A DNA stretch of 22,349 bases from JAVBPT01 sp031549455. GTDB taxonomy: Bacteria; Bacillota; Clostridia; Lachnospirales; JAKSVV01. The DNA lies in the NCBI GenBank assembly GCA_031549455.1, contig JAVBPT010000055.1, positions 1 through 22,349 on the forward strand, given 5' to 3'. Below the pieces are notes generated by a model. It searched no databases, had not been told where the DNA came from, and saw nothing but the letters and a program-made list of their open reading frames with translations. A program made the position numbers and the translations under genes. Positions 16,822-22,349 of this stretch are shown here, in pieces (the stretch's first letter is position 1; every line of letters starts with the position of its first letter).

Positions 16822-18975
16822 TTATAATCCATAGTTATTAAAAACCTGTACCACTGCATTTGCAATCGTTTTTGCGAGCGTATCAATAAAACTGGCTGTA
16901 TTTAAACTATTCATGTCCTCTTCATTGGTCATATACGCACACTCAATGAGTGTCATTGGAATCTTGGTTAGCTTGAGGAGTTCTAAATCATCCCTCTGTT
17001 TGACCCCCCTATTGATAGTCCCTACCTTTTTCACAATGTTCTCCAAGAATATTTCGGCCAATTTTTTATTACTAATACCATTTACGGTTTTCCCATCTTC
17101 ATAATATAATGTTTCGGTTCCTTTTACGCTGTTATTTCCCGGCATGGAGTTGTTATGAATACTAATTAAGAACTTTGCTCCGATGGTATTGGCCATTTCA
17201 GCTCGATCCGGTCTCGTCACATAATCGTCGGTTGGCCTTGCAAGGTATGCTTTGACCTCCGTCTTTGCAAGCTCTTCAGCCACTTTGTTGGCAATCTTTA
17301 AATTATACTCTTTTTCTTGATACTTTCCGTTCTCCGTTTTGATTTCCGCTCCTGGATCTGTGCCGCCATGTCCAGCATCGATTACAATGACATATTCATA
17401 TTTGTCCCCCGGTCTTACAATCTCAAGGGTGATGTTGGACGCATCCTCATACGCCTTGATCGCAATGATTTGATTCGTCTCCACCTTGATTTTAGTCTTG
17501 CCAGACTCTAAGTAAATATTGATGGCATTGACCCTGCTATCCGAAACCGTGAGCCTTCCCTTTCCAAGGATACTTGTATAATCTTTTGGCAGGGTAACAA
17601 CATAGTTTCCATTTAGATAATCTTCTAAGATTTCAATCTCTTTTACCTGTAAGGTCCCCACCGCCTTTTTATCAATATTAATCTTGTAGTTATTATAATT
17701 GTCGTATTCAATATTAGAATAACCAGATTGTTTAAAATCAACCGTGACTTTATTGTCTGTATATTTGATTTCAAAATCTGCTTGCTCTGAGGTGTCAAAA
17801 ACAAATCGGGTTGTATTTTCATCGAACTGGCTCGTTTTAACATTACTAATCAATTTACTATTTGAGAGAGTGGCTGTCTTATAACCTAGTTCGGTTGTAC
17901 TATTTTTCACATCCACAACAATTCGGTCCGGATTGGTCAGTCTAAAAGAATCCACATTTGGCTTCAGAATGGATTCAATCACCGCCGTACTTCCGCCACT
18001 TGTCTCTGTAAAGCTAAATTTGTAGACATCGTTTTTGTATAAAGTCACCTTGATCTCTTTTCGGTTCTCGCTAAGCTCCACATTGTAGCTTACAAGCCCT
18101 CTAAGGTCAAAAACCACACGCACTGCATTCGGATTGGTTTCAAACTGGCTTGTCCTGGTTTGCATCACCCAATCATTGCTTAATGCCGTCTTTGAAATCT
18201 GAACGTTGCTTAGCACCGCATTCTTGATATCAATAATCAGCTTGTCATCCCAAACGCTTGGGTTGACATCCGAAATCTTATCGCTTCCTATAATTGTATA
18301 AACCATCCCTTGCGTGGTTTTCTCGGCATTAATATTGGTAATCTTGGCATCCGAATAATCCATCGGCTTGATGGATTTTTGATAGGAATTCACCATGGAG
18401 ATGTTGGCTTTATTTTCCCAAACCAGCGTTTCTTTTTTAATATCGATCTCCCCAACCGGCTTGGTCTCCTCTTGCTTTGGCACCACAATATTGACGGTCC
18501 TTGTTGGATCGTCCCATTCCACTTTATAATTCAACGCCTCGGAAACAAAGCGCACCGGAATCATGGTCTTATCGTTTATAATCTTTGCGGGTACATCCAA
18601 TTCATGCGTTTTTATTAGTTCAAAATTATTGTTCTTAAGCACATAGGCATACTGACTATTTATGGTAATCCGTACCTCCGTATCATTGAGCGCAATCTTC
18701 ACCATCTTAAACTCATCATCCCAGTTTACTGTGGCGCCCAGCTTTTCAAATACCTCTCTTGCCGGAACCAATGTCCTGCCATCCAAAATAATCGGAGGCA
18801 TTGCCTTCGTTTCGGTCACTTCTCCATTTATTTTAAGCACGATTTCTTCTTGTTTATATGTAATTGTTTTTCCATCCATGATCAACTTTATATCTATCAC
18901 TTTTGCATGAGATGTTATTGAAACAAGTAACATACAGAGTATTGTTAGTATTTTTACATATTTTTTTATCTTCAT
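16822..18975 (-). CDS. N-acetylmuramoyl-L-alanine amidase with stalk and AMIN domains
   Basis: This 717-residue exported enzyme cleaves the bond between MurNAc and the stem peptide of peptidoglycan. A signal peptide (about 1-24) is followed by a copper-amine-oxidase N-terminal (stalk) region with two repeats, VPAREVFEKLGATVNWD (70-86) and IPVRFVSEALNYKVEWD (139-155). Two AMIN-like domains follow (about 208-312 and 330-415), which in the family target the enzyme to the wall. The Amidase_3 domain covers about 527-715. Zinc ligands are His536 (DAGHGG), Glu554 (QEKEYNL) and His607 (SIHNN); catalytic Glu678 is in LIECAYMTN. It is the first gene of the apparent T4SS operon, behind an extended -10 promoter. 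It could serve the machine, general wall turnover, or both. Confidence 0.93.
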   Translation of the reverse strand: MKIKKYVKILTILCMLLVSITSHAKVIDIKLIMDGKTITYKQEEIVLKINGEVTETKAMPPIILDGRTLVPAREVFEKLGATVNWDDEFKMVKIALNDTEVRITINSQYAYVLKNNNFELIKTHELDVPAKIINDKTMIPVRFVSEALNYKVEWDDPTRTVNIVVPKQEETKPVGEIDIKKETLVWENKANISMVNSYQKSIKPMDYSDAKITNINAEKTTQGMVYTIIGSDKISDVNPSVWDDKLIIDIKNAVLSNVQISKTALSNDWVMQTRTSQFETNPNAVRVVFDLRGLVSYNVELSENRKEIKVTLYKNDVYKFSFTETSGGSTAVIESILKPNVDSFRLTNPDRIVVDVKNSTTELGYKTATLSNSKLISNVKTSQFDENTTRFVFDTSEQADFEIKYTDNKVTVDFKQSGYSNIEYDNYNNYKINIDKKAVGTLQVKEIEILEDYLNGNYVVTLPKDYTSILGKGRLTVSDSRVNAINIYLESGKTKIKVETNQIIAIKAYEDASNITLEIVRPGDKYEYVIVIDAGHGGTDPGAEIKTENGKYQEKEYNLKIANKVAEELAKTEVKAYLARPTDDYVTRPDRAEMANTIGAKFLISIHNNSMPGNNSVKGTETLYYEDGKTVNGISNKKLAEIFLENIVKKVGTINRGVKQRDDLELLKLTKIPMTLIECAYMTNEEDMNSLNTASFIDTLAKTIANAVVQVFNNYGL

Positions 18976-18996
18976 ATTATTCTCCGCCTTTTAATC

Positions 18997-19005
18997 ATTA
19001 TAACA
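18997..19005 (-). promoter_or_regulatory. Extended -10 promoter of the amidase/T4SS operon
   Basis: The minus strand reads TGTTATAAT, an extended -10 with a perfect TATAAT, 22 bases before the start codon at 18975. The -35 position (about 19025-19020, TTTATT) is poor, which fits an extended -10 or activator-dependent promoter. Confidence 0.6.
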
Positions 19006-19040
19006 TAAAAAAAAATAAAAATAAAGTTTTTCTTCTTTTT

Positions 19041-19057
19041 TGTAATATTATTGTTAT
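19041..19057 (+). promoter_or_regulatory. WalR-like direct repeat upstream of the amidase
   Basis: TGTAAT, five bases, TGTTAT fits the TGTWAH-N5-TGTWAH box of the essential response regulator WalR (YycF), which controls wall hydrolases in Firmicutes. It is centred about 59 bases above the inferred amidase start point, but its orientation is opposite to the gene. AT-rich DNA makes chance matches possible. Confidence 0.35.
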
Positions 19058-19063
19058 AATTCG

Positions 19064-19927
19064 TCACTTTTTAAGACCTTCTTTTTCAAGAAGCATTTCG
19101 AGTTCTTTCTCTGTTTTTTCGATGAGCTCAACTTTATCCACTTCATCTTTATCGGTTGGAGTCGGTGTGGCGGTTTGATTTTTCAAGCTCTTTAACCTCT
19201 CCTCTATCTCCTTATAAACATAAAACTTGCTTCTTTTAATTTTTCTTTGCGTCTGAATCGCATTATATTTTTCAATTGCAACGGTTAGGTTCTTTTCCTT
19301 TTCTTCTATCTCCGCGAGTGTAAAGAGGACAATGAGACGTTCCAGTCTCAACATGCTCTCTTTTAACAAAGCATCAAAGCCCGTTTTACTTTCCTCAAGA
19401 TTCCCCGTTCGGTACGCATACATCAGATTGATAAACTTAACGGTGGAAGCATAGTCAATGTCCTTCTCAATCTTTTTTAAGAAGTCTCCCCTTGAATCAA
19501 TGATTTTTTTCATCTCTTCAACATCATTCACTAAAACCGCAATCCGGCACATTGCAAGCTCATAAAAAATGGAAACTTTGTGGGAAACATTGCCTCCCGA
19601 CTGCATCTTAACACTAGTTTCCCTCATCCACTTGGTTGCCGTATCCAGATCCTTTTTATAGGCAAAAGAAAGTGCTCTGTGCACATATAGCAGAATCACC
19701 TTTTCATTGTCCGGCTTTTGTCTGAGCCTTTTTTCAATATCCGCGGTTAGGGTATCCAAATCTATCTTTTCAAATAACATGTGCGTGATATACTCATATT
19801 CAATCGTATTATACATAAACTTAAAAACTTGAAACATCATAAATATAAAGCAAATGATAAGTAAGAAAACAATAATGTTCCCACTTACTTCTACCACCGC
19901 GCTCAGCGAATAAAAAATTTCTGCCAT
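19064..19927 (-). CDS. Membrane-anchored helical-repeat (TPR-like) protein
   Basis: A 287-residue protein starting at ATG 19927, with AAAGGGG six to seven bases upstream. One N-terminal membrane helix (about 15-37) is followed by an all-helical soluble region (about 45-245). Its repeated helix pairs (for example YVHRALSFAYKKDLDTATKW and LAEIEEKEKNLTVAIEKYNA) have the hydrophobic and alanine spacing of tetratricopeptide repeats. The last 40 residues are acidic/basic and probably coiled, after a Thr-Pro linker. No enzyme motif is present. It follows the metallo-hydrolase gene by 15 bases and shares its transcript. A scaffold or assembly role is likely from the repeat type. A link to the T4SS operon is only by position; no terminator was seen between it and the amidase gene. 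Confidence 0.75.
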   Translation of the reverse strand: MAEIFYSLSAVVEVSGNIIVFLLIICFIFMMFQVFKFMYNTIEYEYITHMLFEKIDLDTLTADIEKRLRQKPDNEKVILLYVHRALSFAYKKDLDTATKWMRETSVKMQSGGNVSHKVSIFYELAMCRIAVLVNDVEEMKKIIDSRGDFLKKIEKDIDYASTVKFINLMYAYRTGNLEESKTGFDALLKESMLRLERLIVLFTLAEIEEKEKNLTVAIEKYNAIQTQRKIKRSKFYVYKEIEERLKSLKNQTATPTPTDKDEVDKVELIEKTEKELEMLLEKEGLKK

Positions 19928-19942
19928 ACAAACCCCTTTCTA

Positions 19943-20563
19943 TTATAAAAAACAATCATTATGCTCTTTTTCATACCCGATTGTGGTGCTTGTCCCATGA
20001 CCCGGATAGACAACTGTCTCATCTGGAAGCACGAATAATTTGTTGGCTATATTTTCCTTCAATTTCGTCAGACTTGCCTTTTCTAAGTCTGTCCGCCCAA
20101 TCGTTCCTTTAAATAGCGTATCTCCGGTAAAAATGGTGTTTTCCTTCTCTATATAGTAACACGCGCAGTCAATGGAGTGTCCCCCTATGTAAATCAGTCT
20201 AATCTCTACATCTCCTAATTGGATTTTCTCATCGTCCTCCAGAAGCAGATTGGGTTTAATATCGATATCTTTCCCCGTAAAGGTTTGCGCCAGATTGAGG
20301 AGTGGTGTGCTCAGGACCTCCAGTCCATTTTTGTGAGACACAATCTGCACATCTTTATACAGGCTAAGCAAATCATTCACAGCCAATACATGGTCATAAT
20401 GTCCATGTGTGATTAGAATATACTTCAAATCCAATTGATCTAGGAGAGGTAAGATGCTTTTAATCTCATCTCCTGGATCGATAATCGCCGCTTCATGTTG
20501 ATCATTGGATAGAATATAACAGTTTGTTTCAATTGCACCAACTTTGATCTTATTTATTAACAT
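19943..20563 (-). CDS. Metallo-beta-lactamase-fold hydrolase, glyoxalase II/YcbL-like
   Basis: A cytoplasmic metal-dependent hydrolase of 206 residues. The start ATG 20563 is chosen because the protein then opens as family members do (MLINKIKVGAIETNCYIL) and AAAGGA lies upstream. An earlier ATG at 20578 is also possible; that at 20593 overlaps the promoter -10. Metal ligands are all present: THGHYDH (His53, His55, Asp57, His58), His129 in GGHS, Asp148 in FTGDTLF and His189 in YPGHG. The usual GHTPGS loop is replaced by GGHSIDC. The family hydrolyses thioesters such as S-lactoylglutathione or related substrates; the true substrate is unknown. It has its own promoter and is likely a housekeeping gene. 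Confidence 0.9.
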   Translation of the reverse strand: MLINKIKVGAIETNCYILSNDQHEAAIIDPGDEIKSILPLLDQLDLKYILITHGHYDHVLAVNDLLSLYKDVQIVSHKNGLEVLSTPLLNLAQTFTGKDIDIKPNLLLEDDEKIQLGDVEIRLIYIGGHSIDCACYYIEKENTIFTGDTLFKGTIGRTDLEKASLTKLKENIANKLFVLPDETVVYPGHGTSTTIGYEKEHNDCFL

Positions 20564-20588
20564 ACTGAATCCTTTCATTATGTATCCT

Positions 20589-20617
20589 AACATATTTTTT
20601 TATTTTTACAATATCAA
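20589..20617 (-). promoter_or_regulatory. Promoter of the metallo-hydrolase/TPR unit
   Basis: The minus strand reads TTGATA (20617-20612), 17 bases, then TATGTT (20594-20589). The -35 is 5 of 6 and the -10 is 4 of 6. The -35 overlaps the T-tract of the preceding terminator. Confidence 0.5.
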
Positions 20618-20643
20618 AAATAGTAAAGTATCTCTACTCTACT
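20615..20643 (-). terminator. Rho-independent terminator of the LysM-G5-M23 gene
   Basis: On the minus strand AGTAGAGTA (20643-20635), loop GAGA, and TACTTTACT (20630-20622) form a 9-bp stem with one G-U pair and a GNRA-type tetraloop. It is followed by ATTTTTG. It lies 19 bases after the stop codon at 20662. Confidence 0.78.
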
Positions 20644-20661
20644 CATTTTCTTTCAAAAAGA

Positions 20662-22104
20662 CTACTTAACAAAGTTGCTTGGGTTTAAGTGTACGCCATC
20701 TTTCTTGATTTCAAAGTGAAGATGGTTTCCTGTACTATCCCCTGTGTTTCCCATTCTACCGACTAGATCCCCTTTGTTTAACTTATCGCCTACTTTTACA
20801 GCAATCGAGTTAAGGTGACCATAAAGCGTTTCATAGCCACTACTATGTTGGATTTCAACGCAGTAGCCGTAGCCTCCCTTTATGCCCGCTGAGATAACCG
20901 TACCCATATAAGAAGCATATACCGGTGTCCCCTCTTCGTTTGCAATGTCTAGTCCCTTATGCACCGCGCTTCCCCTTATCTCCCCGAATGGAGAGGTGTA
21001 GGTTCCCCTGGTTGGCATTAAGAATAAGCCCGTCATTGGCTTTGCTGGTAACTTTAGTGTGCCCACTTCCATTACTTTTGCAATCGCCTCTTCTATTACA
21101 TTCTCATTTATTACTTCTTTACTAACGTCCACATCATTAATCATATTTACTTTCAGAAGCACTTCTTTCTTTCCATCTCTCCCCTCTTCCAATACCTTTA
21201 CATAATCCTCATATTTGGATGTATTGAGCCTTTTCTCGATCGGTCTTTCCAAGATACTGGTGTAGGACTCTTGTCTGGAATGAATCACCGAAAGAATCGG
21301 CCTAGGCAAGATCAGATTGATCTTGTCCCCTACCTTAAGAATTGTGTTCTGTGTAAAGTTTTTGTTTGCCATCACGATGTCATCTACTGAGATACTAAAT
21401 TTAAGTGCAATCTTGGATAGTGTATCCCCATCTAAAACCACATATTGTTCGACCTCTTCAATGCTTTCCGCTTTGGTAACCGCATCGGTTATGTTCATAA
21501 TATCTTTTTTATCAACAAATCGGCTATCGATTTTCACATCTCCGGCAAAGTGTTGCTTTAGTAAGTTCTCATCTTCTATGAACCCTAGTGTGGTTTTGCT
21601 ATCATCATACTTGCCTTTTACTATATTTAAGACCTCATTGATCTGGTCTTTATTTTCTAAGATAATTCTTTCAATTCCATTTACGCTAATATTATAAGCC
21701 TTGATCTTATAAGATAATTCTTCTTCTAACTTTTTGAGCATCTCGCTTTCTTTGGTAAGTTCTGCTTTGCTTCTTTTCACCGTAGTGGTTTGCAACTGTT
21801 CATTAAAATCAATTTCTTCCAGATTGTTTTCCTCTGCTATCTTCTTCTTTAGCCTGTCTACAATGCGCTTTAGGTCCTCATTCTTTTCAATGACACCCAC
21901 CGAAACATTGTTCACCGAGACGACATAATATTTCTTTTGCATGTTGGTGAATGAAATCATTGCAACAGATAAAAATAATAGCATTACCGTCAAAACCCAC
22001 TTTTGCTTGGCGTGTAAACTTTTTACCTTTTTAAGCCTCTTGTTTTCCTTTTTTATATCATGTATTGATTTTACCTTGAATTTATTGGGGTTATTGTTTA
22101 ACAT
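20662..22104 (-). CDS. LysM-G5-M23 peptidoglycan endopeptidase
   Basis: A 480-residue wall hydrolase. A basic, lysine-rich cytoplasmic head (1-34) precedes one membrane helix (about 36-53) that anchors it facing outward. A coiled/charged region (about 70-210) is followed by a LysM domain (about 219-267, YVVLDGDTLSKIALKFSISV), a G5 domain (about 275-350) and an M23 domain (about 362-475). The catalytic set is complete: HKGLD (His382, Asp386), LYGH (His430) and HLHFEI (His461, His463). LysM-G5-M23 proteins are common in Clostridia, where they cut stem-peptide crosslinks in wall growth or sporulation. The start at ATG 22104 has its Shine-Dalgarno AGGAG unusually far upstream (about 14 bases). 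No nearer in-frame start was found, so translation may be weak. It is monocistronic. Confidence 0.93.
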   Translation of the reverse strand: MLNNNPNKFKVKSIHDIKKENKRLKKVKSLHAKQKWVLTVMLLFLSVAMISFTNMQKKYYVVSVNNVSVGVIEKNEDLKRIVDRLKKKIAEENNLEEIDFNEQLQTTTVKRSKAELTKESEMLKKLEEELSYKIKAYNISVNGIERIILENKDQINEVLNIVKGKYDDSKTTLGFIEDENLLKQHFAGDVKIDSRFVDKKDIMNITDAVTKAESIEEVEQYVVLDGDTLSKIALKFSISVDDIVMANKNFTQNTILKVGDKINLILPRPILSVIHSRQESYTSILERPIEKRLNTSKYEDYVKVLEEGRDGKKEVLLKVNMINDVDVSKEVINENVIEEAIAKVMEVGTLKLPAKPMTGLFLMPTRGTYTSPFGEIRGSAVHKGLDIANEEGTPVYASYMGTVISAGIKGGYGYCVEIQHSSGYETLYGHLNSIAVKVGDKLNKGDLVGRMGNTGDSTGNHLHFEIKKDGVHLNPSNFVK

Positions 22105-22132
22105 AACTGTTCTTCACTCTCCTAATATTTTC

Positions 22133-22156
22133 TAATACTATTATATGCTAGTATTA
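22133..22156. promoter_or_regulatory. 24-bp dyad centred on the -10, candidate operator
   Basis: TAATACTA (22133-22140) and TAGTATTA (22149-22156) are perfect inverted repeats with an 8-base spacer holding most of the -10. The expected start point is near 22133, so the dyad would not form a full RNA hairpin. A protein-binding operator is more likely. Confidence 0.45.
22140..22145 (-). promoter_or_regulatory. -10 element of the LysM-G5-M23 gene
   Basis: TATAAT on the minus strand, 36 bases above the start codon. No good -35 hexamer is found at 16-18 bases (22162-22169), which suggests dependence on an activator. Confidence 0.5.
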
Positions 22157-22165
22157 CAAACTTAT

Positions 22166-22191
22166 TTAATATTCTTAATATTTTCTTAACA
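22166..22191 (-). promoter_or_regulatory. WalR/PhoP-type direct repeats upstream of the M23 gene
   Basis: The minus strand holds TGTTAA (22191-22186), five bases, TATTAA (22180-22175), then a third TATTAA (22171-22166). The first pair matches the WalR box TGTWAH-N5-TGTWAH in 11 of 12 positions and has the same orientation as the gene. It ends just above the expected -35, an activator position. Confidence 0.4.
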
Positions 22192-22305
22192 ATTTCATTC
22201 TAGCAAAAACTTTTTTAGAAGTAAAGTGATTTTTTAATCTTTTTGTGTGAAATTTACATAACCTCGTATTTTCATGATATTTCCTAGACTTCCAAAAATT
22301 TATGC

Positions 22306-22333
22306 TTGACATTTTTGAGATTTTTGTTATAAT
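22306..22333 (+). promoter_or_regulatory. Strong consensus promoter reading out of the window
   Basis: TTGACA (22306-22311), 16 bases, TATAAT (22328-22333), with an extended TG one base before the -10. Both hexamers are perfect. The transcript starts near 22340 and continues beyond the right edge. Its gene is not visible; the ATG at 22341 has no Shine-Dalgarno site and is not called. Confidence 0.85.
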
Positions 22334-22349
22334 GTATTTCATGTTTAGC

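Noticed and set aside
16822..16830. TATAAT at the amidase stop codon as a promoter for the following gene
   Set aside because: No -35 lies at suitable spacing and the genes are only 31 bases apart, so co-transcription is simpler.
22217..22250. GATT-TTTT-AATC followed by a T-run as a terminator
   Set aside because: The stem is only four A/T-rich pairs, too weak to call, and no plus-strand gene ends there.
1..22349. An integrative conjugative element with borders
   Set aside because: No integrase, relaxase, excisionase, attachment-site repeat or tRNA gene is visible, so element borders cannot be claimed from this window.
22341..22349. ATG at the right edge as the start of a new gene
   Set aside because: Only three codons are visible, there is no Shine-Dalgarno sequence, and it lies almost at the expected transcription start.

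Overview
The window is AT-rich and gene-dense, with Shine-Dalgarno sequences (AGGAGG-type) ahead of most genes and sigma-A-type promoters. A copper-amine-oxidase stalk/AMIN/Amidase_3 protein, a LysM-G5-M23 protein and Gram-positive-style type IV secretion (T4SS) genes together point to a low-GC Firmicute, most likely a member of Clostridia. No rRNA, tRNA, CRISPR array, integrase, transposase or relaxase was seen. All genes except rsmG lie on the minus strand, so they read right to left.

Right part (22349 to about 19000): a consensus promoter leaves the window at the right edge. A LysM-G5-M23 cell-wall hydrolase follows, with its own promoter that carries a 24-bp dyad over the -10 and a WalR-like direct repeat. 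It ends in a clear terminator. A two-gene unit comes next: a metallo-beta-lactamase-fold hydrolase and a membrane-anchored helical-repeat protein.

Central part (18975 to 1517): twelve tightly packed minus-strand genes form one apparent operon of about 17.5 kb. In transcription order they are: an N-acetylmuramoyl-L-alanine amidase, two orphan single-pass surface proteins, a PrgI-family membrane protein, a TraD/TrsD-like protein, a VirB4-like ATPase, a giant VirB6-like channel protein, an 809-residue single-pass protein, an extended VirB2-like protein, a membrane-anchored six-cysteine (zinc-ribbon-like) protein, a bifunctional C39-like/M23 hydrolase and a small membrane protein. PrgI + VirB4 + VirB6 + cell-wall hydrolase is the core of a Gram-positive T4SS. 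No relaxase or VirD4 coupling ATPase is visible.

Left part (1538 to 1): the operon ends in a bidirectional terminator whose stem encodes the last codons of both the operon's final gene and the convergent rsmG. rsmG (16S rRNA methyltransferase) is the only plus-strand gene. Its promoter is interlocked with that of a divergent VirB2-like pilin gene. A second VirB2-like gene, cut by the window edge, has a perfect-consensus promoter with a 12-bp palindrome over its -35.

Taken together, the window looks like a chromosomally resident T4SS-like envelope machine. It has three wall hydrolases in or beside it and two pilin-like genes under separate promoters, and rsmG sits between the machine and its pilins. 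Whether it moves DNA, protein or something else cannot be decided from this sequence.
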